Assembly (NCBI RefSeq): GCF_900091435.1
Contig: NZ_FMCS01000002.1
Coordinates: 124,001 to 188,000, forward strand
Direction of reading: 5' to 3'
Length of the DNA: 64,000 bases
Origin: Micromonospora chaiyaphumensis
GTDB lineage: Bacteria; Actinomycetota; Actinomycetes; Mycobacteriales; Micromonosporaceae
This document shows positions 36,637 to 44,485 of the stretch, piece after piece. Positions within the stretch are counted from its first letter, which is position 1; each line of letters opens with the position of its first letter. Position numbers and translations under genes: made by a program. The notes below the pieces were generated by a model, which saw only the letters and a list, made by a program, of their open reading frames with translations, had not been told where the DNA came from and did not search any database.

Positions 36637-38100
36637 ATGGCGACCGTCGTGGAACGCGAACGCAAGTACTCCGGCGACGAGGGATTCCGGCTGCCCGACC
36701 TGACCGGGTGCGGTGGCGTCGCGACGACGTCCGACGCCACCGTGCTCGACCTGGACGCGGTCTACTGGGACACCGCCGACCTCCGGCTGGCCCGCAGCGG
36801 CTACGCGCTGCGGCGGCGGACCGGCGGGCACGACGCGGGCTGGCACCTCAAGGTGGGCGCGGTCGGCGGCGCGCGCACCGAGCACCAGTTCGCGGCCGGG
36901 CCGGACGACGCCGACCCGCCGCCCGACCTGGTCGCGCTCTTCCGCGGCGCGTCCCGTGGCCGGCCGGTCGCCCCGGCCGCGCGGGTCGTCACCCGCCGCC
37001 GGGAACGCCGCCTGCTCGACGCGGCGGGCCGCCCGCTCGCCGAGGTGGCCGAGGACGACGTCCACGCCGAGGATCTGGTGAGCGGCGAGCGGCAGGCCTG
37101 GCACGAGCTGGAGGTCGAGCTGGTCGAGGGCGACGAGGCGCTGCTCGACGCGGTGGACGACCGGCTGCGCGCGGCCGGCGCCCGGACGGTCCCGGTCTCG
37201 AAGTCGCACCGCGCGCTGGGCGGCCGGCTCGCCGCCACCCGGCCGGCGCCCGCCGACCCGGCCGCCGCGCCCGTGGTCGACTACCTCACCGCCCAGCGCG
37301 ACACGCTGATCGGCCACCACGCCGCCGCGCTCGGCGGCGACGAGGACGCCGTGCACGACATGCGGGTGGCCGTCCGCCGGCTCCGCTCCACACTGCGGAC
37401 GTTCCGCGGGCTGTGGGACCGGGCGGAGAGCGAGGCGGTACGGGCGGAGCTGCGCTGGCTGGGCGCCCGGCTCGGGCCGGTCCGGGACGTCCAGGTGATG
37501 GCCGCCCGGCTGGCCGACGCGGTCCACGCGGAACCGGACGAGCTGGTGCTCGGCCCGGTCCCGGCCCGCTTCGCCGAGCGGTTCGCCGCCGACCTGGCCA
37601 CCGCCCTCGACGGGCTGCGCGCCGCGCTCGGCTCGGACCGTTACACCGACCTGCTGCGCCGGCTGGACGCGCTGGTGGAAGGGCCGACCGCGCGCGCCGT
37701 ACGGCCCCGCTGGGTGAACCGGCGGGTGCGCCGGGCGGTGACCCGCTTCGACGACCGGCTGGACCGGGCGCTGGCCGGCGGAAACGACGACGAGGCCCTG
37801 CACGAGGCCCGCAAGGCGGGCAAGCGGGCGCGGTACGCCGTCGAGGTGCGCCGGCCCACGGCGAAGCTGGTCGACCGGTTCAAGGACCTCCAGGACGTGC
37901 TCGGCGCACACCAGGACTCGGTGGTGACCCGCGAGGTGCTGCGCGAGCAGGCGCTGCGGGCGTACGCCGACGGCGAGAACACCTTCACCTACGGCCTGCT
38001 GCACGCCCGACAGGCCGCCGTGGCCGACCGGGCCGGCCCGGCGCTGGCGAAGGCGCGCGACCGGGCCCGCCGCCGGAAGGTGCGGCGCCGGCTCGGCTGA
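36637..38100 (+). CDS. CYTH-CHAD domain protein (polyphosphate-related)
   Basis: 487 residues. N-terminal CYTH/triphosphate tunnel domain (about 1-200) with the ExExK motif ERERK and basic/acidic strands for triphosphate binding (YALRRRTGG, WHLKVG). C-terminal CHAD helical domain (about 215-480) with repeated conserved His/Arg helices: HDMRVAVRRLRSTLRTF and HEARKAGKRARYAVEV. CHAD domains bind polyphosphate granules; CYTH may hydrolyse triphosphate. 40 bp after the thiolase stop, possibly co-transcribed. A ppx gene lies elsewhere in the window. Confidence 0.93.
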   Translation: MATVVERERKYSGDEGFRLPDLTGCGGVATTSDATVLDLDAVYWDTADLRLARSGYALRRRTGGHDAGWHLKVGAVGGARTEHQFAAGPDDADPPPDLVALFRGASRGRPVAPAARVVTRRRERRLLDAAGRPLAEVAEDDVHAEDLVSGERQAWHELEVELVEGDEALLDAVDDRLRAAGARTVPVSKSHRALGGRLAATRPAPADPAAAPVVDYLTAQRDTLIGHHAAALGGDEDAVHDMRVAVRRLRSTLRTFRGLWDRAESEAVRAELRWLGARLGPVRDVQVMAARLADAVHAEPDELVLGPVPARFAERFAADLATALDGLRAALGSDRYTDLLRRLDALVEGPTARAVRPRWVNRRVRRAVTRFDDRLDRALAGGNDDEALHEARKAGKRARYAVEVRRPTAKLVDRFKDLQDVLGAHQDSVVTREVLREQALRAYADGENTFTYGLLHARQAAVADRAGPALAKARDRARRRKVRRRLG

Positions 38101-38107
38101 CCGCCGG

Positions 38108-38428
38108 CTACAGCGCGGACCGGGTCCGGGCGACCGCGGCGGCCGCACCGGCCAGCACGGGCTCCGGCGCGCCGGCCGCCAGCAGGTCGGCGGCGACCAC
38201 CCGGAGCTGGTCGGGCAGGGCCAGGTCGCTGGGAAGCCGGGGCACGTCGCGGCGCGGCTCCCCCTCGGCGTCGGCCGCCAGGTTGGCGATCTCCTGGACC
38301 AGCTTGTGCACGAGGTCGGCGCGGGACACGTTGCCACCCTCGGCCGCCGCCGACCAGCGCGGCTGCTCCCAGTGCCCGACCTGCCGGACCAGCAGCGTCA
38401 CGGCCCGGTCCAGTTCCCCTGCGCTCAT
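38108..38428 (-). CDS. Hypothetical small helical protein
   Basis: 106 residues from ATG 38428, acidic and alanine-rich, probably all alpha-helical, with LVHKLVQEIANLAADAEGEPRR and a C-terminal segment LPDQLRVVAADLLAAGAPEPVL. No motif recognised. It ends 7 bp from the convergent CYTH-CHAD gene. No good ribosome site seen. Similar short proteins occur next to CYTH-CHAD or Bax-inhibitor genes in relatives, but I cannot assign a role. Confidence 0.7.
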   Translation of the reverse strand: MSAGELDRAVTLLVRQVGHWEQPRWSAAAEGGNVSRADLVHKLVQEIANLAADAEGEPRRDVPRLPSDLALPDQLRVVAADLLAAGAPEPVLAGAAAAVARTRSAL

Positions 38429-38490
38429 CGCGGCCGAGTCTACGACGGCTCCAGGTCGCGGCGCGGCGGCAGACCGGCCTTGCCGTACGG

Positions 38491-39249
38491 TCAGCGGCGG
38501 ACGTAGCTGAGCAGGCGCAGGATCTGCCAGTACAGGAAGATCAGCCCGACCAGCAGGCCGAACGCGCAGAACCAGGCGTACCGGCGGGGCAGGCCGTGAC
38601 GGGCGGAGCGTTCGACCAGGTCGAAGTCGAGGACGAAGCTGAGCGCGCCGGCGATGATCGCGACCACCGAGAAGAGGTACGGCAGCCAGCCCACCCGCGC
38701 GGAGAGGCTGTAGACCTCGACGCCCTGCTTCCCGGTGAACAGGTAGGTGACCAGGTTGACCAGGCCGATCGCCACGATGCCGATGAGCGTGCCGACGACC
38801 AGCCGGGCCAGCCGCGGGGTGGCCCGGACAAGCCGGGCCCGGTAGAGCAGCGCCATGCCGAGGAACACCCCGAACGTGCCGACCACCGCCTGCGCCACGA
38901 TGCCCGGGTAGACCAGTTCGAAGGCACGGCTGGCTACGCCGAGCAGCAGGCCCTGAAGCACCGCGTACCCGGCAATCAGTGGCGGGTTGGTGATCTGCTT
39001 CAGCGAGATGACCAGCACGAGCGCCAGGCTGGCCAGGGCGCTGCCGGCCAGCGCCGCGGAGATCCACGCCGCCTGCGGCACGAGCACCCAGGCCAGCGCC
39101 GCGGTGACGCCGGTGAGCAGCAGCAGCCCGACCGTCCGGCTGACCACGTCGGCCACCGTCATGGTGTCGGCGGCCCCCACGCCGAGCACCTGCCGCTCGG
39201 CCCGGCCCACGTCGTCCAGCCGGTCCAGCACCGGGTTGGCACTGCGCAC
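38491..39249 (-). CDS. Bax inhibitor-1/YccA-family membrane protein (copy 1)
   Basis: 252 residues with seven predicted helices, C-terminal LLVGLIFLYWQILRLLSYVRR. GTG 39249 chosen because GAGGAGG lies 5 nt upstream, giving the start MRSANPVLDRL that matches the paralogue MKTTNPVLARL. The family is a pH-/Ca-sensitive membrane channel in other bacteria; here function is unknown. Tandem paralogue of the next upstream gene, separated by a terminator-like hairpin. Confidence 0.92.
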   Translation of the reverse strand: MRSANPVLDRLDDVGRAERQVLGVGAADTMTVADVVSRTVGLLLLTGVTAALAWVLVPQAAWISAALAGSALASLALVLVISLKQITNPPLIAGYAVLQGLLLGVASRAFELVYPGIVAQAVVGTFGVFLGMALLYRARLVRATPRLARLVVGTLIGIVAIGLVNLVTYLFTGKQGVEVYSLSARVGWLPYLFSVVAIIAGALSFVLDFDLVERSARHGLPRRYAWFCAFGLLVGLIFLYWQILRLLSYVRR

Positions 39250-39321
39250 CGCGACCTCCTCGCGCCGACGTACCCCGGCTCCCACTCTGCCCCGGGCGGC
39301 CCGGCGGCGGCGGGTAAACGA

Positions 39322-39357
39322 CGACGCCCGCCGCCGCGGGCGCGGCAGCGGGCGTCG
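39322..39357. terminator. Hairpin between the two Bax-inhibitor genes
   Basis: CGACGCCCGC (39322-39331) pairs perfectly with GCGGGCGTCG (39348-39357) around a 16-nt GC-rich loop, 18 bp past the stop of the upstream copy. Confidence 0.65.
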
Positions 39358-39375
39358 CAGGTCGGGCGGGGTCGG

Positions 39376-40218
39376 TCAGTCGTCGCCCTGGAAGTAGCTC
39401 AGCAGCCGGAGGATCTCCAGGTAGAGCCAGACCAGGCCGACCACGATGCCGAACGCGGCCGTCCAGGAGTAGCGCTGCGGGAGCCCCATCCGGACGCCGT
39501 CCTCGATCTCCGCGAAGTTGAGCACGAAGCTCAGCGAGGCGACCACGATGCAGACCAGGCTGAAGCCGATGGCCAGCGGGCTGCCGTCACGGAGGTGGGT
39601 GTTGACGCCGAAGAGCGCGAGCACCAGGTTGATCAGCATGACGCCGAACAGACCCGCGATGATCGCCACCATGATCCGGGCGAACTTCGGGGTGGCCCGG
39701 ATGATCCGCGCCTTGTAGATCATCGCCATCAGGAAGAAGACGCCGAAGGTGGCGACGACGGCCTGGAGCACGATGCCGTCGTAGAACGTGTCGAACGTCT
39801 TGCTGACCATGCCGACGAAGACGCCCTCGACGATCGAGTACGCCACCACGAGCGCCGGGTTGGCCATCCGGGAGAACGAGATGACCAGGCCGAGGACGAG
39901 GCCGACCACGGCGGCGCCGATCCAGGCCACCCCGGTCAGGGCGTCGGGCACGAGCACCCAGGCCGCAGCGGCCGAGGCGCCCAGGATGCCGAGCATCAGC
40001 ACCGTCTTGACGACCACGTCGTCGAGGGTCATCGGGGTCACGGCGGGCGGGGCCGCCGGGTAGCCGTGGCCCGTCGGGTACGGCTGCTGCTGCGGGTACT
40101 GCGGGTACTGCTGCGGATATCCGGGCTGACCGTACGGCCCGGGCTGGGCGTACCCGGCCGCCCGCTCCCGCTCAGCCGCCTGGCCGAGCCGGGCGAGCAC
40201 CGGGTTCGTGGTCTTCAC
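39376..40218 (-). CDS. Bax inhibitor-1/YccA-family membrane protein (copy 2, PYG-rich N-terminus)
   Basis: 280 residues from GTG 40218, with GGAGG 8 nt upstream. Unlike copy 1 it has a Pro/Gln/Tyr/Gly-rich cytosolic N-terminal tail (about 22-58, repeated PQYPQ units), then seven helices ending LLSYFQGDD. The shared NPVLARL start and FVLNFAEIEDG/FVLDFDLVERS segments show the two copies arose by duplication. Immediately downstream of the tRNA-Leu gene region. Confidence 0.93.
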   Translation of the reverse strand: MKTTNPVLARLGQAAERERAAGYAQPGPYGQPGYPQQYPQYPQQQPYPTGHGYPAAPPAVTPMTLDDVVVKTVLMLGILGASAAAAWVLVPDALTGVAWIGAAVVGLVLGLVISFSRMANPALVVAYSIVEGVFVGMVSKTFDTFYDGIVLQAVVATFGVFFLMAMIYKARIIRATPKFARIMVAIIAGLFGVMLINLVLALFGVNTHLRDGSPLAIGFSLVCIVVASLSFVLNFAEIEDGVRMGLPQRYSWTAAFGIVVGLVWLYLEILRLLSYFQGDD

Positions 40219-40322
40219 TTCTCAGGCCTCCCTCAGGGGGTCGATGCACGTGAACGTGCCTCTCCAGGGTAAACGGGGTGGCAACGCCGTGCGCGGCGCG
40301 AAGCTGTGGGAAAGCTGAGAGT

Positions 40323-40406
40323 TGGTGCCCGGGGCGGGGGTCGAACCCGCACGCCTTGCGGCAGCCGCTTTTAAGGCGGCCGTGTCTGCCGTTCCACCAC
40401 CCGGGC
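40323..40406 (-). tRNA. bldA: tRNA-Leu, anticodon UAA (bldA type)
   Basis: 84 bases including an encoded CCA. Acceptor GCCCGGG/CCCGGGC, anticodon arm GCCGC-CTTAAAA-GCGGC with anticodon TAA, a long class II variable arm (TGCCGCAAGGCGT) and T-arm GCGGG-TTCGACC-CCCGC. It reads the rare UUA codon. In Streptomyces this tRNA is bldA, which limits translation of TTA-containing developmental and antibiotic genes; a similar role here is inference. I noticed no in-frame TTA in the genes I checked by eye. Confidence 0.93.
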
Positions 40407-40496
40407 GGGTGACACCGGCGCGTCGACACGCGGCGGTGCAGATCTCACCGTAGCGGCTGCGTCGCGGCCCGGCGTACCCCGTGGGTTCCGGCCGAT

Positions 40497-42338
40497 ATGG
40501 TCGAGGCCGTGACCAGCGCCGCCCGCACGGCCCCCGGGCCCGACCCCGACGAGGCACTCCGTCTCGACCCGGCCGTCCGCCCGGGCCGGGCGGCCCGGCT
40601 GCTGGCCGCCGGCCGCCGGCACCGCGCGGACCTGCTGGCCGGCCTGCTCTTCGCCGCGCTCGCCGGCTGGCTCACCCACGGGCTGTGGCCGGCGCCCGGG
40701 CAGCGGATGCTCGCCTTGAACCCGGCCGACCAGACCCTCTACGAGTGGTTCCTGGCGGTCGACGCGCGCGCCCTGCTCGGCGACTTCGGCCTGATCACCG
40801 ACCGGCTGAACGCGCCGGACGGGGTCAACCTCATGACGAACACCAGCGTGATCGCGCTCGGCGTGCTGCTCGCCCCGGTCACCCTCGTCCTCGGTGCGCC
40901 GGTCACCTTCGCCCTGCTGGCCGCGGCCAACCTGGCCGGCACGGCGCTGGCCTGGTACCTGCTCCTGACCCGGACGCTGCGGGCCCGTCGGCTCGCCGCC
41001 GGGCTCGGGGCGGCGCTCTGCGGCTTCGGTCCCGGCATGGTCTCGCAGAGCAACGCCCACCTGCACATGACCGCCCAGTGGCTGGTCCCGGTGATCGTCT
41101 GGCTGGTGATCCGGCTGCTCCGGGCCGCCGACCCGGCCGGCCGGACGGACGGCCCGGACCGCCGCCGGCTGGCCAGCTCGGTCCTCGGCCTGGCCACGGC
41201 CGTCACCGTCCAGGTCTTCGTCGGCGAGGAGGTGCTCTTTCTCACCGCGCTCACCCTGCTGGTCATGGCCGTCGCGTACGGGCTGGCCGACCGGGCGCTG
41301 CTGCGCCGGGCGCTGCCCGGCTTCGCCGGTGGACTGATGTGCGCCGCCGGGCTGGCCCTGCTCGTGCTGGCGTATCCGCTGTGGCTCCAGTTCGCGGGGC
41401 CACAGGGCGTCTCGGACGGGATGTTCAGCCCGGACTACTTCTCGGCCGACCTGACGAGCTGGACCCGGCTCTCCACGCTGTCGGTGCTGGGCGGCGCCGA
41501 CGCGGCCCGGCTGACCACCGGCCCGGCCGAGTTCAACACCTTCCTGGGCTGGCCGCTGCTGCTGGTGGCCGTCGGCTGCGCGGGCTGGCTGGGCCGGCGC
41601 GCCCTGGTCGTCGCCTGCCTCGCCGGGGCGCTGGTCATGGCGGCGCTCTCGCTCGGCCCCGAGGTGGTGGTCGGCGGGGAGCGCACCGGCGTCCCCGGCC
41701 CGTACGCCCTGCTGGCCGGCCTGCCCGTGGTGGACGGCGCGCTGCCCATGCGGTTCGGCCTCGTGGTGCTGCCGCTCGCCGGGACGGTGCTCACCCTGGC
41801 CGTGCACCGGGCACTCGGCGAGCGGGGGTCGGCCCGCCGGCTGGTCCCCCTCGCGGTCGGCGCGGCCCTGCTCAGTGTCTTCCCCGCGCCGCTGCCCACC
41901 ACCGACCGGCCGCCGCTGCCGGAGTTCGTGACCGGCGGGCACTGGCGGCAGTGCGTACGCCCCGGCGGGGTGCTCGTGCCGGTGCCGACGGCCACCCCGA
42001 AGGACCCGTGGCCGATGCGCTGGGCCACCGAGGCCGACGCCGCCTTCGGCATGCCGGAGGGCTTCTTCATCGGCCCGTACGGCCGCAACGGCTCGGCCAC
42101 CATGGGCACGTACCAGCGTCCCACCTCCGCCCTGCTGGCCGACGTCGCGAAGCGGGGGGTGGCGCCCGCGGTGGGCGACCGGCAGCGCCGGCAGGCCGCC
42201 CGGGACATCGAGTTCTGGGGCGCCTCCTGCGTGGCGCTGACCGACGGCGCGCCGCACGCGGAGACCCTGCGCCGGACCCTGGAGCAGCTCTTCGGGCCGG
42301 GCACCCGGATCGCCGACGCCTGGACCTGGCGGTTCTGA
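40497..42338 (+). CDS. Large multipass membrane protein, GT-C-like
   Basis: 613 residues with about eleven transmembrane helices and a C-terminal soluble part (about 460-613). An early extracytoplasmic segment has ALNPADQTLYEWFLAVDAR and, after helix 2, NAPDGVNLMTNTS, acidic/polar loops as in GT-C glycosyltransferases and other integral lipid-sugar enzymes. No donor motif can be identified, so this is only a fold-level guess. ATG 40497; GTG 40509 is a possible alternative. Divergent from the tRNA, followed by a strong terminator. Confidence 0.85.
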   Translation: MVEAVTSAARTAPGPDPDEALRLDPAVRPGRAARLLAAGRRHRADLLAGLLFAALAGWLTHGLWPAPGQRMLALNPADQTLYEWFLAVDARALLGDFGLITDRLNAPDGVNLMTNTSVIALGVLLAPVTLVLGAPVTFALLAAANLAGTALAWYLLLTRTLRARRLAAGLGAALCGFGPGMVSQSNAHLHMTAQWLVPVIVWLVIRLLRAADPAGRTDGPDRRRLASSVLGLATAVTVQVFVGEEVLFLTALTLLVMAVAYGLADRALLRRALPGFAGGLMCAAGLALLVLAYPLWLQFAGPQGVSDGMFSPDYFSADLTSWTRLSTLSVLGGADAARLTTGPAEFNTFLGWPLLLVAVGCAGWLGRRALVVACLAGALVMAALSLGPEVVVGGERTGVPGPYALLAGLPVVDGALPMRFGLVVLPLAGTVLTLAVHRALGERGSARRLVPLAVGAALLSVFPAPLPTTDRPPLPEFVTGGHWRQCVRPGGVLVPVPTATPKDPWPMRWATEADAAFGMPEGFFIGPYGRNGSATMGTYQRPTSALLADVAKRGVAPAVGDRQRRQAARDIEFWGASCVALTDGAPHAETLRRTLEQLFGPGTRIADAWTWRF

Positions 42339-42349
42339 CCCCGGACACG

Positions 42350-42385
42350 GGAAAGGGCCCCTCCCGTGCGGGAAGGGCCCTTTCC
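42350..42385. terminator. Strong hairpin between convergent genes
   Basis: GGAAAGGGCCC (42350-42360) pairs perfectly with GGGCCCTTTCC (42375-42385); the loop holds a second hairpin TCCCG/CGGGA. Lies 11 bp past the membrane-protein stop and can also serve the convergent oxidoreductase. Confidence 0.8.
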
Positions 42386-42389
42386 GGTT

Positions 42390-42437
42390 GCTCTGACGCG
42401 CGACGGTTCAGACGCGCGTTCGTTCAGACGCGCGCGC
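42390..42437. repeat. Three tandem copies of a 16-bp unit reaching the ndh stop
   Basis: Copies start at 42390, 42406 and 42422; the shared core is GACGCGCG preceded by GTTCA or GCTCT. The third copy contains the reverse-strand TGA of the oxidoreductase (42424-42426) and its last Arg/Ala codons. Confidence 0.75.
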
Positions 42438-43755
42438 CGACCGGCGGGGCGGACGCCTCGGCGAACTCCTCGCGCGGGTCGTGCAGCTGGCCCAGGGCGA
42501 CCACCTCACGCTTGAGGAAGAACGCCAGCGACCAGTCGACCACGACCCGGACCTTGCGGTTGAAGGACGGGATCCGCGACATGTGGTACGTGCGGTGCAT
42601 GAACCAGGCCGGCCAGCCGGTCATCTTCACGCCGTAGACCTGCGCCACGCCCTTGTGCAGGCCGAGGCTGGCGACGCTGCCCGCGTGCTTGTGCTTGTAG
42701 TCGACCGGCTCGCGCCCGCGGATCACGTTCACGATGTTGTCGGCCATCCGGGCGGCCTGCCGCACCGCGTGCTGCGCGCTCGGCGAGCAGAAGTTGCCCG
42801 GCTCCTTGGTCAGGTCCGGCACGGCGGCGCAGTCGCCGGCGCTCCACGCGCCCTCGACCACCCGGTCGCCGTCCACGATCTGGAGGGTGGGCAGGCAGGT
42901 GACCCGGCGCCGCTCGTCGCGCGGGAAGTCGGTCGCGTCCAGCATCGGCGACGGCTTCACGCCCGCCGTCCAGACGATCGTGTCGGACGGGAAGACGGAC
43001 CCGTCGGAGAGCTTCGCGACCCCGTCGACGCAGGACTCCAGCCGGGTGTCCAGGCGGATGTCCATGTTCCGCTTGAGCAGCTCCTGCACCGTGTAGGCAC
43101 CCATGTCCCGGTCGACCTCGGGCAGCACCCGCTGGGTGGCTTCGACCAGAACCCAGCGCATGTCCTCCGGCTTCAGCTCCGGGTAGTAGCGCAGCGCGTC
43201 CCGGGCCATGTCCTCCATCTCGGCGAGCGCCTCGATGCCGGCGTAACCACCGCCGACGAAGACGAAGGTCAGCGCGCGGCTGCGCACCTCCGGGTCGGTG
43301 GTGGCGGCCGCCACGTCGAGCCGGTCCAGCACGTGGTTGCGGAGGAAGATCGCCTCACCGATGGTCTTGAACCCGATGCCGTTTTCGTGCAGGCCGGGGA
43401 TCGGCAGGGTGCGGGAGACCGAACCGGGGGCGACCACCACGTGGTCGTACTGGATCTCCCGGGTCGGGCCGCTGATCGGCTGCACCACGGCGGTCTTGCG
43501 GTCGTGGTCGATCCGGGTGACCGTGCCGGCCACGACCTTGCACTTGCGCAACTCCCGCCGCAGCGGCACCACAGCGTGCCGCGGGGAGATGTTGCCCGCC
43601 GAAGCCTCCGGGAGGAACGGCTGGTAGGTCATGTGCGGCTGCGGGTCGACGACGATGACCTCGGCCTCACGGGAGCTCAGCTTCTTGGACAGGCGCAGAG
43701 CGGCGTACAGGCCCACGTGCCCGGCACCCACGACAAGGATCCGCTTCGGATTCAC
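42424..43755 (-). CDS. ndh: NAD(P)/FAD oxidoreductase, type II NADH dehydrogenase-like
   Basis: 443 residues from GTG 43755. FAD-binding GAGHVGLYAALRL at the N-terminus, NAD-binding VFVGGGYAGIEALAE near 175, WTAGVKPSP, and the second FAD motif GDCAAVPDL near 320. C-terminal amphipathic segment FNRKVRVVVDWSLAFFLKREVV probably docks to the membrane (quoted only in part here as VDWSLAFFLKR). It would pass electrons from NADH to menaquinone without proton pumping. Whether it is the main Ndh or a paralogue is not determined. Confidence 0.88.
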   Translation of the reverse strand: MNPKRILVVGAGHVGLYAALRLSKKLSSREAEVIVVDPQPHMTYQPFLPEASAGNISPRHAVVPLRRELRKCKVVAGTVTRIDHDRKTAVVQPISGPTREIQYDHVVVAPGSVSRTLPIPGLHENGIGFKTIGEAIFLRNHVLDRLDVAAATTDPEVRSRALTFVFVGGGYAGIEALAEMEDMARDALRYYPELKPEDMRWVLVEATQRVLPEVDRDMGAYTVQELLKRNMDIRLDTRLESCVDGVAKLSDGSVFPSDTIVWTAGVKPSPMLDATDFPRDERRRVTCLPTLQIVDGDRVVEGAWSAGDCAAVPDLTKEPGNFCSPSAQHAVRQAARMADNIVNVIRGREPVDYKHKHAGSVASLGLHKGVAQVYGVKMTGWPAWFMHRTYHMSRIPSFNRKVRVVVDWSLAFFLKREVVALGQLHDPREEFAEASAPPVGARV

Positions 43756-43857
43756 GTCATCTATCTTTCCCCGGGCGGCTCGGCTAATCCCGATCGAGAC
43801 CCCCACTTGTGACGGAGCACAACCCCTGTGACCTGCGCAACTTCTCGGGGCGTCCCG

Positions 43858-44430
43858 TTATCTGCGACGCAGGAGCCACGCCAGAAGGCCACTGAGACCC
43901 ACCGCCACCAGCAGCCCCACCACTGTCGCCGCCTGGGAACCTCGGTCCCCGCCGGCCTCGCCGAGTGCGGCCAGCACGATGCCGAGCACGGCGGCGGCGA
44001 GCACCACCGCGCCGGCCCGGGCCAGCCAGCGCAGCACCAGGTCCGGGTCGACCACCGCGTCGTAGGGCAGCAGCGCGGCCAGCGCGCACAGCGTGTGCGC
44101 CAGGTAGAGGAGCGTGGCCACGGCGAGCAGCCGCCACAGCGCCGGCGGCCGGTCGAAGCCGAGCGTGGCGAGCAGCCAGCCACCGATGGTCACCAGCGCC
44201 GCGAAGGTCGGCCAGACCCGGCGCGGACCGACCGCCGGCAGCACCGCCACCACGGTGAGGGCCAGCAGCGACCGCGGGGTGAGGGCCTGCCCGGGGTACG
44301 CGACCAGGAAGCCGACCAGCACGCTGAGGAAGATGCCGGCCCGCAGCAGCAGCGGCGTCGGGCTGATCCGCCGCACCGCGTACCGGAGCGCACGCACGCG
44401 CTCGTTCAGCCCGTCGACGAGATCGTTCAT
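43858..44430 (-). CDS. Membrane protein of the MoxR operon tail
   Basis: 190 residues from ATG 44430 with GAAGAG 8 nt upstream. Five or six transmembrane helices and a TAA stop. No known motif. It is the last gene on the strand after DUF58 (55-bp gap) in the MoxR-DUF58-DUF4129 cluster, so probably co-transcribed; the role is unknown but may be in envelope or cell-wall assembly by association. Confidence 0.85.
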   Translation of the reverse strand: MNDLVDGLNERVRALRYAVRRISPTPLLLRAGIFLSVLVGFLVAYPGQALTPRSLLALTVVAVLPAVGPRRVWPTFAALVTIGGWLLATLGFDRPPALWRLLAVATLLYLAHTLCALAALLPYDAVVDPDLVLRWLARAGAVVLAAAVLGIVLAALGEAGGDRGSQAATVVGLLVAVGLSGLLAWLLRRR

Positions 44431-44485
44431 CTGCGCCACTCTTCGTTCGCGGCTGCGGGACTCCGCGGCGCTGCGTTCCGCGCGC

